64,000 nucleotides of DNA from Psychrobacter sp. TAE2020 (GTDB lineage Bacteria > Pseudomonadota > Gammaproteobacteria > Pseudomonadales > Moraxellaceae). The stretch covers positions 989,373 to 1,053,372 of the forward strand of contig NZ_JAHLMU010000001.1 in NCBI RefSeq assembly GCF_018919485.1, in the 5' to 3' direction. Position numbers and translations under genes: made by a program. Below the pieces are notes generated by a model that worked only from the letters and a program-made list of their open reading frames with translations, searched no databases and had not been told where the DNA came from. Within the stretch, counting starts at the first letter, position 1. The number at the start of each line of letters is the position of its first letter. Below are positions 17,176-26,616 of the stretch, piece after piece.

Positions 17176-18267
17176 ATGGGTTTTAACTGCGGTATCGTCG
17201 GCTTACCAAACGTGGGCAAATCTACATTATTTAATGCCTTGACCAAAGCGGGAATCGCCGCTGAAAACTTTCCTTTTTGTACTAAAGATCCCAACACTGG
17301 TATCGTTCCAGTACCTGATCCACGCTTAAAGAAATTGGCTGATATCGTCAAGCCTGAGCGCGTGTTACCGACTACTATGGAATTTGTCGATATCGCAGGC
17401 TTAGTCGCTGGCGCCTCAAAAGGCGAAGGCATGGGCAACCAGTTCTTAGCTAATATCCGTGAGACCGATGCGATTGCCCATGTGGTACGTTGCTTCGATG
17501 ATGATAACGTCGTACACGTCGATGGTCGCGTAAGCCCGATTGATGATATCGAAACTATCAATACTGAATTGGCATTGGCCGATCTAGAAGCGGTTGAGCG
17601 GGCTATTCATAACTTGGGCAAAAAAGCCAAGGGCGGCGATAAAGACGCCCAAGCTATGCTAGATGTGTTCAAAAAAATCGAGCCTATATTAGCAGAAGGT
17701 GAAGCAGCACGTACCGCTAACCTAGATAGCGATGAGAAAAAACTTATCAGAAGCTACGGTTTAATAACGCTTAAGCCTACTATGTATATCGCTAACGTCA
17801 GCGAAGATGGTTTTGAGAATAACCCTTATCTTGACGCTGTACGCAACTATGCCACTGGCGATGACTCTATCGTGATTGCTTTATGCAATCAAATTGAGTC
17901 TGAAATTGCACAACTTGACGAAGGTGATAAAAAAGACTTCTTGGCTGACATGGGTATGCTCGAGGCCGGTCTGGACCAAGTGATTCGTGGTGGCTATGAT
18001 CTACTTGATATGCAAACTTACTTCACTGCTGGAGTTAAAGAAGTACGGGCATGGACCGTAGAAGTTGGTGCCACTGCACCACAAGCAGCTGGCGTAATTC
18101 ATACTGACTTTGAGCGTGGCTTTATCCGTGCTGAAGTCATCGCTTATGACGACTTTATTGAACATAACGGTGAAAAAGGTGCAGCAGCTGCAGGTAAATC
18201 ACGTTTAGAAGGCAAGACTTATATCGTGCAAGATGGCGATGTGATGCATTTCCGCTTTAACGTTTAA
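17176..18267 (+). CDS. ychF: Redox-regulated Obg-like ATPase YchF
   Basis: 363 aa, normal length. The P-loop [14 protein letters not shown] is at residues 8-21, the switch region [22 protein letters not shown] follows, and the nucleotide-specificity motif is CNQIESE instead of NKxD, the hallmark of YchF, which hydrolyses ATP rather than GTP. The C-terminal TGS domain includes [25 protein letters not shown] and ends [15 protein letters not shown]. YchF binds ribosomes and influences stress responses and translation accuracy. It is monocistronic here with a good terminator. Confidence 0.97.
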   Translation: MGFNCGIVGLPNVGKSTLFNALTKAGIAAENFPFCTKDPNTGIVPVPDPRLKKLADIVKPERVLPTTMEFVDIAGLVAGASKGEGMGNQFLANIRETDAIAHVVRCFDDDNVVHVDGRVSPIDDIETINTELALADLEAVERAIHNLGKKAKGGDKDAQAMLDVFKKIEPILAEGEAARTANLDSDEKKLIRSYGLITLKPTMYIANVSEDGFENNPYLDAVRNYATGDDSIVIALCNQIESEIAQLDEGDKKDFLADMGMLEAGLDQVIRGGYDLLDMQTYFTAGVKEVRAWTVEVGATAPQAAGVIHTDFERGFIRAEVIAYDDFIEHNGEKGAAAAGKSRLEGKTYIVQDGDVMHFRFNV

Positions 18268-18311
18268 ACCAATGATCTAATGTCTTGTTTTAACCCCTTT
18301 CGCCTATAACT

Positions 18312-18338
18312 AAAGCCAGCCTCGATGCTGGCTTTTTT
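18312..18338 (+). terminator. Intrinsic terminator of ychF
   Basis: AAAGCCAGC-CTCGAT-GCTGGCTTTTTT, a 9-bp stem with a T6 tail, 45 bases after the ychF stop. Confidence 0.9.
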
Positions 18339-18552
18339 ATGGATTTTATTTTAGTCTAGGATTGTGCTGTTGCCATTAAATAATAACTCATAGCGTATGA
18401 TTTTAGGTAAACTCAGCTTACATAGTTAGCAGTACTGTAGGCTGACTATGAATGCTAGTATCATTAACCCAGCGCTGTTGTTTATAGTCTTTAACAGCCT
18501 ATAGCTAGGCAGCCGCTTTAAAACAACAATAATAAATAAGGGATAATAATCT

Positions 18553-19956
18553 ATGAGCACGCCATTAACTAAGCCAAAAAACACTGCTGAACATTGGACC
18601 CGATTATTCAACGCTCAACGCCTAGGCAGTGACAAAAAAGCGCCCGCACAAGACAGCGCTCGTACCTCGTTTCATAAAGATTATGATCGTCTAGTCTTTT
18701 CCCACTCGTTTCGTCAGCTCAATCAAAAGACCCAAGTACACCCTTTGACTAATCAGTTAGGCATTCACACTCGTTTGACTCATTCATTAGAAGTGTCTTG
18801 TATTGGTCGCTCATTAGGTATGATGGCCGCTGAAAAACTGCATGACAAGCTCGCTAATGGCTTGCCAGCTGGTGTATCGCCAGCTGATGTCGGCGTCATA
18901 GTACAAGCGGCATGCCTAGCTCATGATATCGGCAACCCACCCTTTGGTCATGCTGGTGAATACGCCATTCGAGATTGGTTCTTACACCCTGATCGCCACA
19001 GCGTATTGCAAAAGTTAACTGCTAATCAACGCTTAGATATCACCAACTATGAGGGCAATGCACAAGGATTTCGACTATTAGTCAGTAACGAGCATCACCC
19101 TGATAAGGGCGGCATGCGCCTAACTTGTGCGACTTTAGGGGCGTTTATGAAGTACCCTTGGCTATCAGTTCACAGCAATGATGCTAATAGTGATATGGCA
19201 AGTGTACAAAAATTCGGCTGCTTCGCTAGTGAAGCGCAACAGTTAGAACAACTGGCTGCTTGCTTGCAGCTGCCTTACTCCTCGCAGCATGATGGTTTTT
19301 GTCGCCATCCCCTTGCCTATTTATTAGAAGCGGCAGATGATATTTGTTATGCGCTGATAGACTTGGAGGACGGTATTCATTTAGACATGCTCAGCTATCC
19401 GGAGGTTGCGACTATATTTTATGAGCTGATTGGTGAGCGCCTCGATGCTATTGCTGCACCGACCCAAGTCTCAATAAGACAGAGTCTGGCCTCGCTCAGG
19501 GCCCGAGCTATGATGCGCCTAGTAAATACGGTCACTGATGCTTTCGTCGCTAATAGTGAAGCGATGCTGTCAGGAACACTAGAAGGCAGCTTATTTGACC
19601 ATTGCGATGCCCCTGTTCAAAACGGTATTATGCAAGCTAAGCAGTTGGCTCGTGAAAAAATATTTAATCATCCTACAAAAGTACGTATGGAACTGATGGC
19701 CAATCAATGTCTGCATCGGCTACTAGATGCCTTTATGCCGCTGGCTTGGACAGCCGTGGGTAAGGCACCGAAACCCTTTGAGCAGCAGCGCTTGTTAAGC
19801 TTATTACGGCCTCATCTTAATGAGCATCGGCGCTCATTAACAGCAGATATTTATCATAACATTCTTAATATCTTGGACTTTATTACTGGAATGAATGACC
19901 ATGAAGCTTATCGGTTGGCGCAAGAATTGCAAGGTAATTGGGGTACAATGGTTTAA
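18553..19956 (+). CDS. dgt: Deoxyguanosinetriphosphate triphosphohydrolase
   Basis: 467 aa. Hydrolyses dGTP (or other dNTPs in the dGTPase-like families) to the nucleoside plus triphosphate. The HD-domain metal ligands are visible: HTRLTHSLEVS (first His) near residue 75, and AACLAHDIGNPPFGHAGE with the His-Asp pair near residue 120. EAADDICYALIDLEDG supplies the later Asp. The N-terminal TSFHKDYDRLVFSHSFRQLNQKTQV is the usual dGTPase lead-in. It starts 22 bases after TAAGGGATAA, which may serve as a spaced ribosome site. The next gene is a FabR-like regulator. Confidence 0.93.
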   Translation: MSTPLTKPKNTAEHWTRLFNAQRLGSDKKAPAQDSARTSFHKDYDRLVFSHSFRQLNQKTQVHPLTNQLGIHTRLTHSLEVSCIGRSLGMMAAEKLHDKLANGLPAGVSPADVGVIVQAACLAHDIGNPPFGHAGEYAIRDWFLHPDRHSVLQKLTANQRLDITNYEGNAQGFRLLVSNEHHPDKGGMRLTCATLGAFMKYPWLSVHSNDANSDMASVQKFGCFASEAQQLEQLAACLQLPYSSQHDGFCRHPLAYLLEAADDICYALIDLEDGIHLDMLSYPEVATIFYELIGERLDAIAAPTQVSIRQSLASLRARAMMRLVNTVTDAFVANSEAMLSGTLEGSLFDHCDAPVQNGIMQAKQLAREKIFNHPTKVRMELMANQCLHRLLDAFMPLAWTAVGKAPKPFEQQRLLSLLRPHLNEHRRSLTADIYHNILNILDFITGMNDHEAYRLAQELQGNWGTMV

Positions 19957-20046
19957 ATAAACAAGCTATTTATCTGATAACTGTGGTTTTTATTCGTATT
20001 CTTATAGCGAAATGAGTATGATAGCCCTTAACTAGGTAATTTCTGA

Positions 20047-20733
20047 ATGATTATGAGTAGTCGTGAACAAAAAAAACTTCAAACTCGGCATGCATTTTTT
20101 AATGCAGTATTAGACTTGTGTATCACCGGTCAAGCCTTTAGCTCGATCAGTTTACGCCAAGTAACTCGCGAAGTTGGCGTAGTACCGACCGCATTTTATC
20201 GACATTTCGACGATATGGAATCGCTGGGTCAAGCGCTGGTACTTGAAGAATTGGGTAGCACTTTAGCGACCTTACGTGACGGCCTGCAAATAGGCCGAAA
20301 ACGCAGCTACGATCGACAAATAGCCAAAAGTATTCAGCTATTCTTACAGACAGTCAGTGAGCAGCCACGTTATTGGCAATTTTTAGTTAGCGAACGCTTT
20401 GGTGGTTCAGAGTCTGTACGTAAAGCAGTTAGTGAATTGATCAAGATGCATACAGAAATTTTGGCTGAGGATTTAGCACTACAACCCGCTTTCGCTCATA
20501 TCAATAATCATGATCTACGCTTGCTCTCTGAAGCTGGTATAAACATGTTCTTTTCTTGGATTATTGATTGGCTAGAGCTGACTTACTCTGAGGCGCATGA
20601 TGACGAAGCTGATATAACAGCCATTGAAGAGCGCAAACAATTAATGTTACACAATTGCACTCGCCAAGCACAAATGCTGTTCTATGGGGCTTATAACTGG
20701 AAATCTAGCGAAGAGACGCTGCTGGATGATTAA
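20047..20733 (+). CDS. TetR family regulator, FabR-like
   Basis: 228 aa. The N-terminal HTH reads FSSISLRQVTREVGVVPTAFYRHFDDMESLGQAL, which follows E. coli FabR closely ([25 protein letters not shown]). FabR represses unsaturated fatty acid genes fabA/fabB (or a desaturase) in response to membrane composition, and a similar role is likely. The C-terminal ligand domain holds FRxQ-free helices and MFFSWIIDWLELTYSE. The start could be 20047 or the ATG at 20053. No fatty acid gene is adjacent in this window. Confidence 0.82.
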   Translation: MIMSSREQKKLQTRHAFFNAVLDLCITGQAFSSISLRQVTREVGVVPTAFYRHFDDMESLGQALVLEELGSTLATLRDGLQIGRKRSYDRQIAKSIQLFLQTVSEQPRYWQFLVSERFGGSESVRKAVSELIKMHTEILAEDLALQPAFAHINNHDLRLLSEAGINMFFSWIIDWLELTYSEAHDDEADITAIEERKQLMLHNCTRQAQMLFYGAYNWKSSEETLLDD

Positions 20734-21299
20734 TTATTAAACCTTAGATACAAGCGCTGATAATTGTATTTAAAATATGTGCAAGGCACAGCTAACCACT
20801 GTTAAAACAGGGTTTATACCTCCATAAAACCATAGGTAGAATGTAAAACCTATTTACTGCAAGTCTTTGATTTATAAATTTTATTTTTAATAACTAGTGC
20901 GTAGAATGTATCTTACAACTCATCAACTTAAACTATCAAAAATCCGCAGGTAGGTAAGTTGGGCGCCGCTTGCGACCCAAACAGCCTGTTATACAATAAT
21001 CATAACTTGCCAAAATAAAAAGACCCCCTCGCATCAAAAATGTAGAAACACAAATTCGAATTTATACTAATGACGAAAACAAAGTCTGTCAGACAAAATA
21101 AAGCTTGCCGTATCTTAGGCCGATGCTTCCAATAAATACCATCTTGGCAAATCATAATCAAGTAGCCAAATACATTGCTACAAAACCCAATGATTCTGTG
21201 GGTTGATACCCACGCTACGCCAAACTTAAATAGAAACTGTTATCACAGCAATATCAAAAAACCATTCCCTCTGATATTACCAATTATTAAATGCACCTA
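20734..21299. other. Intergenic region with degenerate palindromic repeats
   Basis: About 565 bases without a protein-like ORF. It contains GTAGGTAAGTTGGGC...GACCCAAACAGCCTG near 20950-20995 and GTGGGTTGATACCCAC near 21200, which look like decayed relatives of the GTAGGCTGGGTT palindrome found in the rtc region. No clear promoter or terminator recognised. Confidence 0.45.
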
Positions 21300-22349
21300 T
21301 TAAAAATTAGGCCGAAACGCCCAAAGTCGCTGGCTGATAACCTTTACTTGTTTGGGTTTTTTATTGTCAGCTGTATTGGCGTTAGGATTGTTATTGCTTG
21401 CAGCATCAGCAGTAGGGTTGTCATCACTAGTTTTGCTAATCAATACCGTAGCAAAGCGCTGCTTAGCGGTCTGTTGATCATCACCATCAGTAGCTGTGAT
21501 TAGCGCCATAAAGGCTTGGCTATCGACTGCTAATAACGGTGTTAGCGCTTGCTGTTGTTCGGCACTAAGCGTACTTAAAGGAGACAACTGCCAGAGATCC
21601 GCTATAGTCTCCAACACTTGCTCGCTACGCTTACCAGTAAAGCCGCGCAGCTGTTCGCTAGTGGCCTCGTCCATTAAAGCAGCAAGCAGTACTGGGCTAG
21701 CAGTATTGACGTTGATCGGCAAATAATAAGGTACTGCGCTGACATAAGGACGTAGCTTAGCCAATGCTTGAGCATCAATGCCTCGTACTTCTATTAACTG
21801 CTCAACACTCACAAAGGGCTGATTGGCCAGGCGCTGATCGGCTGTACGAGATTGCTGACTATACACACTGCCCTCATCACCACCATCTTTATAGACTTCA
21901 CTATCCGTATAGTGCCAGTCCAATATTGCAATGGCTATCTCGGGTTCTAGCGCTAGCTGAGTCAAAAGACGCTGAAATACTGCTAGAGCTACTTCATCGG
22001 TAGCGCCATCATAATACAAGTTATTGATATTGAATCGACTGGCCTCATCACGTAGCTCAGCACTAATACTATGATTACCTAAGCTAAAAGCAGGTAGCGG
22101 CTGCGCCCAAACATCGTGCGTGCTGTCAGTCTGATTTAGATTATTGTCCGCACGAATAGCCGTTATCGCTAGCTGTTGACCGGCCTCTATATCTTGTAAT
22201 AATTGATCTTGCTTAAATAGTAGTCCACTACAACGAATGGCCACTTTTTGACTAGCCAGCATTGAGCCTGCCACAATAGTGATGCTGACGACTAATAACA
22301 ATATCGTCAGTAGCGCAACCCCACGCTGAGAGTTTGCTGAGGCAAGCAT
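21300..22349 (-). CDS. gspK: Type II secretion minor pseudopilin GspK
   Basis: 349 aa. Begins with a prepilin-like N-terminus QRGVALLTILLLVVSITIVAGSML, where the residue after the cleavage Gly is Val instead of Phe, as is usual for GspK. Further in are DEASRFNINNLY and ILDWHYTDSEVYKDGGDEGSVYSQQ, GspK hallmarks including the acidic calcium-binding part, and helix-hairpin-helix-like LPINVNTASPVLLAAL. GspK caps the pseudopilus with GspI and GspJ. The C-terminal ~50 residues are low complexity (NPTADAASNNNPNANTADN). Last gene of the gspHIJK run. Confidence 0.92.
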   Translation of the reverse strand: MLASANSQRGVALLTILLLVVSITIVAGSMLASQKVAIRCSGLLFKQDQLLQDIEAGQQLAITAIRADNNLNQTDSTHDVWAQPLPAFSLGNHSISAELRDEASRFNINNLYYDGATDEVALAVFQRLLTQLALEPEIAIAILDWHYTDSEVYKDGGDEGSVYSQQSRTADQRLANQPFVSVEQLIEVRGIDAQALAKLRPYVSAVPYYLPINVNTASPVLLAALMDEATSEQLRGFTGKRSEQVLETIADLWQLSPLSTLSAEQQQALTPLLAVDSQAFMALITATDGDDQQTAKQRFATVLISKTSDDNPTADAASNNNPNANTADNKKPKQVKVISQRLWAFRPNF

Positions 22350-22362
22350 ACACTTCTCCTAT

Positions 22363-23264
22363 TTATTGAGCGCTCGGTCCGTTTGCAGCATTACTGTTGC
22401 TGCCATTACTGCCATTACTGCCATTATTACCGTTGTTGTCATTGCTGCCGTTATTACCATTGTTATTGTTATTATTACTGCCATTGCCGTTGCTAAGATC
22501 ATTGCTCTTGGCTTTGCTAGTGTTAGGCGCTGGCTGTGCTGCTAAAGCAAATTGCCAAGTGATAGGCAGCTGTTGGTAAGTAAAGCTGAGACTAATCCCT
22601 CTAGGCAGTAGCCGTACTTTAGGCTTATTAGTCGTGTTATTTGCTTGGCCTAAGCTATTATTGCCATTGAGGCTATTTTGACTGTCGGCATCTGGAAACT
22701 TGGACACCGGCTCTGGTAAATACGCTTGCCAGCTTACCTCTGTCACCCCTTCGAGCAAAATGCTATTTAGGCCGATGCTTTCATTTTCATTATTAGTATA
22801 TTGCCGACGTATCAAACGCTGGTCACTGAGCAAATACTCAACACGCTGGATGCTAGGGCTAGTTTGATAGCGTGGGTCAGGATCAGCATAACGCATAAAG
22901 CTAAACTGCTCATTGCTCAAGCTCATAAATGGCTCAGGCATAGCGGCAGCCTGTTCATCAGCTGCTGGATTATCGTGGTTAGTATCATTAGCGTTGTTGT
23001 TGCTATTATTGTTATTGTTATTAGCGTTATTAGCAACCTGACTTTTTGGCTACTAGCCGCTTGATAAGCGATGACTTGACCCATATCCTGCTGTAGCTGT
23101 AGATAAGCGTACTGCAGTACTGCTAGATTATCAGCTTGCAGCTGGGCACGCTCGCGAGCCCGGTTAACGCTATCGAATACTTGCCAGCCAGAAATGGCAA
23201 GCGCTGCGAATATCACCATCGCTACCATCAGCTCTAATAGCGTAAAGCCTCGCTGCTGTCTCAC
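22363..23264 (-). pseudogene. gspJ: GspJ, split by a frameshift in an A5 run
   Basis: The N-terminal frame (from 23264) starts MRQQRGFTLLELMVAMVIF, a prepilin peptidase site, and goes to ...YQAASSQK; it then runs into nonsense and stops at 22923. A frame offset by one base continues with QVANNANNNNNNSNNN, then ADEQAAAMPEPFMSLSNEQF and GspJ-like VEYLLSDQRLIRRQ down to 22363. The break is at the T5 (A5 on the coding strand) at 23043-23047; one extra A would restore a single ~300-residue protein. The C-terminus is a run of Asn-Gly-Ser units coded by tandem repeats. The alternatives are a real mutation, slippage-based phase variation, or an assembly error. Confidence 0.8.
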
Positions 23265-23683
23265 TATTGACCCCGCCGTTGCTTATTACCAGTAGTATTA
23301 GTAGTATCGCTCATTAACACATCGATATCGGTCACGGGGGCACGCGTTTGTCCATCTACTATAGGCGCAATGCTGATATTGATCGCTGTTAAGCCAGGAG
23401 CCAAAGCTGCGTTAGTAGTCATCGCCACTTGCCACTCACGCCCTTGCGAAGAGATAGTTTGGATACTATTAGCCGTCAATACTGTCTGCTGTATTCGTAA
23501 GTCGGCAGCTACATTTTGTGCCACAAAGTGCGCTAAGGTCCGAGTACGCAGGGTATCGACTGAATTTAGATATGCGCTACTGGCACGGCTAGCGGCTACC
23601 GCAACCACCGCTAAGATAGCCAGCGCCACCATCACTTCTATTAAAGTAAAGCCGCTTTGAGACTTAGATAAAGAATGCCTCAT
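23264..23683 (-). CDS. gspI: Type II secretion minor pseudopilin GspI
   Basis: 139 aa with the class III prepilin leader SQSGFTLIEVMVALAILAVVAVAASRAS. GspI-like features follow, for example LAHFVAQNVAADLRIQ and REWQVAMTTN. It overlaps the start of gspJ and abuts the gspH stop, so the four genes are read as one unit. GspI nucleates the GspI-J-K tip complex of the pseudopilus. Confidence 0.9.
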   Translation of the reverse strand: MRHSLSKSQSGFTLIEVMVALAILAVVAVAASRASSAYLNSVDTLRTRTLAHFVAQNVAADLRIQQTVLTANSIQTISSQGREWQVAMTTNAALAPGLTAINISIAPIVDGQTRAPVTDIDVLMSDTTNTTGNKQRRGQ

Positions 23684-24331
23684 CTATAGCGACTCCTGTC
23701 CGGTGCTCATGCTGCCATCAGGTAAAATAGTAATCACCTCACCTACTAAGCGCGAATCATGACGCACCTCTATAGTGACAGGGGTTGCCTGTCCGGTACC
23801 AAACCATAAGACTTGCGGTACAGTTTGACCCGTAAACCACGGCTGCAACACTCGCCCTTCCTCCTCATTACTATCAGCGCTATCTAAACTAGCAATGCTT
23901 AAACTGACCCCAACAGGCATAGTTGGCAAGCTCACCTCTGGTTCAACTGTCCAGCTCGGTGTTGGGGATTGCTCATTACCGGAGCCGGATAACCCTGAAA
24001 TAGCTGCTGAGAGCTCCATCGAGTTTTTGCCGCTGCCAGCAGTAGAGTTAGCCGTTTGCTGATAGCTTAGATAAGGATTGGATAAGGTGACGATAACGGG
24101 CGTGACTTGGCCTTGCTTATCCGCTTGTAGGATTAATCCCATCGGTTGCATACGCTCGGCAGACAGTAGCCGTACGTAGCTTAGCGAATCAGTGAGGTGC
24201 TCATAAAAAGCACGGTTTTTTCGTGAGTCGCTGCTGCCAACGGATAGACTCATCATGCCTGCAAATATCGATAAGATAACCACGACTACCATAATCTCGA
24301 CTAAGGTAAAACCTGCTTGCGAGCGTGGCAA
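23684..24331 (-). CDS. gspH: Type II secretion minor pseudopilin GspH
   Basis: 215 aa. Prepilin leader MPRSQAGFTLVEIMVVVVILSIFAGMMSLSVG with Gly/Phe cleavage and the +5 Glu needed for assembly. The rest is GspH/FimT-like, with a low-complexity middle (AISGLSGSGNEQSP). It is the first gene of gspHIJK here. The major pseudopilin gspG is not next to it, so the remaining T2SS genes must lie elsewhere in the genome. Confidence 0.86.
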   Translation of the reverse strand: MPRSQAGFTLVEIMVVVVILSIFAGMMSLSVGSSDSRKNRAFYEHLTDSLSYVRLLSAERMQPMGLILQADKQGQVTPVIVTLSNPYLSYQQTANSTAGSGKNSMELSAAISGLSGSGNEQSPTPSWTVEPEVSLPTMPVGVSLSIASLDSADSNEEEGRVLQPWFTGQTVPQVLWFGTGQATPVTIEVRHDSRLVGEVITILPDGSMSTGQESL

Positions 24332-24610
24332 TGTTGGCTGTCGCTTAGTTGATGGTACCGAATGGCTTATTGATAGTTAATTGGTAGAGGAAGGTTTGAC
24401 TGGGATAGGATTATTTGACGAGTAGTGGCTGAATAGAGGGATTAATAGTTTGTGCTTTAATAGAGGAGTTAGTAGTGATACAGGGCGTAAGCATACGTTT
24501 AAGCATAAAAAATAGGTGGCCACCAAACGAGGTATAATCTTGCGAGTAACCAGCATGGCGCACCTATTATAAAAAAGTGTTATAGCAGCGAATCGTACAA
24601 ATTTAACTTT

Positions 24611-25300
24611 TTAATAAGTAGTATTGCGATGTTCTTCTGATTCAGTATCGATCTGTTCGACCAGCTCTTGCATATCCTCATCCAATACACTTTCATCAAT
24701 ATCTTTACTTAGGTAATGACCTGGTAAGTCCAACATCTGCTGAATCAAAGCATAGCGTAGCGTCTCACGACACCCTAAGTAGCGCTGATAAAAGCTAGAA
24801 TTTAATAAACCAGCACCCCCTTGACCCATCGCCCAAATAGAGGACAGATAATCTCTGGTACTCATACTACTGTGCTTATCTTTTAGATGAGCGCTGATGA
24901 TATCGATCAAACGTTTCATACGCTGACGACGGATATCGTAAAGCTCACCAAACAGACGGTTAAGGCCAGTTGAAGAGGCAGCTAAACGTTCCTCTATCTG
25001 ATTGAGTAACATGGCTTTTTGTGGATTGAGTAGCTGCTGAAAAATCATTCTAGCCACCCCTGCTGAAGGACAGTCATCGATAAGATTAATCACAAACAGT
25101 TGTTCTTCATAGCGAATAATAATACGTAAGTACAATTCGTCTTTACTAGAGAAATGCTTATACAAAGTACCTTTAGCTAAATCTAGCTGATCCGCCAAAC
25201 TGTCGAGAGTGATATCACCATTACCAGATTCTAATAATAACTGCTCAGCCATGGCTAAGATGCTCTCTTCGCGTACTTTGAACTGGTGCTGACGACTCAT
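24611..25300 (-). CDS. TetR/AcrR family transcriptional regulator
   Basis: 229 aa. N-terminal HTH with ILAMAEQLLLESGNGDITLDSLADQLDLAKGTLYKHFSSKDELYLRI, canonical TetR. The ligand domain is unassigned and contains GAGLLNSSFYQRYLGCRETLR. Genes controlled are not evident: its upstream DNA to 25552 holds a TetR-like half-palindrome, so autoregulation is possible. Confidence 0.85.
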   Translation of the reverse strand: MSRQHQFKVREESILAMAEQLLLESGNGDITLDSLADQLDLAKGTLYKHFSSKDELYLRIIIRYEEQLFVINLIDDCPSAGVARMIFQQLLNPQKAMLLNQIEERLAASSTGLNRLFGELYDIRRQRMKRLIDIISAHLKDKHSSMSTRDYLSSIWAMGQGGAGLLNSSFYQRYLGCRETLRYALIQQMLDLPGHYLSKDIDESVLDEDMQELVEQIDTESEEHRNTTY

Positions 25301-25524
25301 AACTGCTCCTAATACCCAATAAGGTTAAACACATCACCTTGGCCGCCTAATAATAAGCACAAATTTTCTCTATTATGCTTACTACTACGTAAGACTGAAT
25401 ATGCTTACATTTGTTAATAAACTTTATTAATTAAGGGTCTTTAATAGTCAGGTCACTACACTAACGGCCACTATTTTTGACCGCTTAATGCACCGTCTAT
25501 ATTCACAATTACCCTGTTTAACAA

Positions 25525-25540
25525 ATGACTGACTGGTCAT
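25525..25540. promoter_or_regulatory. Possible TetR-family operator
   Basis: ATGACTGACTGGTCAT has matching ATGAC/GTCAT arms with an imperfect centre. It lies about 225 bases upstream of the TetR gene, just after the tatD stop. Confidence 0.3.
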
Positions 25541-25552
25541 AGCATAACGATT

Positions 25553-26341
25553 TTAATGATACTGCGCTAGTAAATTTACAAAGTTTTTTGCAGTCAACTC
25601 TCCGACCTCATCGCTGCTACAGCCATACATATCAGCTAAGTAACTGGCGACATACGGTACGTAAGCTGGCTCATTAGGACGACCACGTTTAGGTACTGGC
25701 GCTAAATAAGGGCTGTCGGTCTCGATAAGTAAACGATCTTTGGGCATTTTTCTTGCAGCGTCTTGAATCATTTGTGCACTCTTAAAGCTTACAATTCCTG
25801 AAAATGAGATATAAAATCCTAAGTCCAAAGCACGTTTAGCGGTGTCCCAATCCTCAGTGAAGCAGTGAATAATACCATGCTCAGCGCCCTCGCTTTTTAG
25901 GATATTGATAGTGTCGTCTTTAGCATCACGCATATGGACGATAAGCGGCTTTTTAAGGTGCTGACTAGCCTGAATGTGACGAGCTAGACTAGCTTGCTGC
26001 GCTAGCTTGTTTTCAGTTGACCAATAATAATCCAGCCCTGTCTCACCTATTGCCCAAACTTGATCGCCACTAGCAGTCTCGATTAGACGCTCAACTGTAG
26101 CAGACTGCAATACAGCAATATCCTCACAAGGATGAATACCAACACTCATCCCTAAATTCAGAGTGTCGTCGCTATAAGTATTAACGATATTGGCAATTTC
26201 ATCATACTCAGCAAAGTCGCACATGATTGCCATAGCGCGCGTGACATTAGCCTCTTTCATAGCGGCAATCGCTCCGGACAATTGACCGTCATATTTCTCT
26301 AGATTAAGACGATTAAGATGGCAATGGCTATCAGTAAACAT
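25553..26341 (-). CDS. tatD: TatD family metal-dependent deoxyribonuclease
   Basis: 262 aa, a TIM-barrel TatD-like protein. Metal-binding motifs in order: DSHCHLNRL at the N-terminus, GETGLDYYW (Glu), HMRDAKDD and HCFTEDWDT (His), and ETDSPYLAPVPKRGRPNEPAYV (Asp) near the C-terminus. TatD-type enzymes remove DNA ends or act on 3' phosphates and abasic DNA; some are D-aminoacyl-tRNA deacylases. Which activity this one has cannot be told. It lies 106 bases downstream of a small unknown ORF and trmO on the same strand. Confidence 0.92.
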   Translation of the reverse strand: MFTDSHCHLNRLNLEKYDGQLSGAIAAMKEANVTRAMAIMCDFAEYDEIANIVNTYSDDTLNLGMSVGIHPCEDIAVLQSATVERLIETASGDQVWAIGETGLDYYWSTENKLAQQASLARHIQASQHLKKPLIVHMRDAKDDTINILKSEGAEHGIIHCFTEDWDTAKRALDLGFYISFSGIVSFKSAQMIQDAARKMPKDRLLIETDSPYLAPVPKRGRPNEPAYVPYVASYLADMYGCSSDEVGELTAKNFVNLLAQYH

Positions 26342-26447
26342 AAATATTCTCGTTATATTGGTGATGCTATATAAATTTAAATTTGCTAGGAAAAGTGTGT
26401 TCGAAACAGCTATAAACTACAACTGCTATTAAGTTATAAATATTGCC

Positions 26448-26597
26448 TTAGTAAACCGATTTTTCAATAGTGCGGTAACAGGAGTCGATGCTAGTTAACA
26501 CTAGCCAATCGACTACATTAACTAGGTGCGGATTATTAGCACCAAGGTTAGTATTGTCGCCCCATTGCAATAACGCTTCGACGTTAGTGGCCTCCAT
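26448..26597 (-). CDS. Small unknown protein downstream of trmO
   Basis: 49 codons starting MEATNVEALLQWGDN and ending TIEKSVY. The ATG has TAAGG four bases upstream and lies 19 bases after the trmO stop. Composition and codon use look protein-like (Asn, Val and Trp residues, no long runs). I do not recognise a family, and it may be a fragment of a larger gene or a real small protein. It could be cotranscribed with trmO and tatD. Confidence 0.4.
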   Translation of the reverse strand: MEATNVEALLQWGDNTNLGANNPHLVNVVDWLVLTSIDSCYRTIEKSVY

Positions 26598-26616
26598 GCC
26601 TTAAAGCTATCACCTA

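Noticed and set aside
22397..22579. Plus-strand Leu/Pro-rich ORF opposite gspJ
   Set aside because: Translation of the gspJ triplet repeats on the wrong strand; not a leucine-rich repeat protein.
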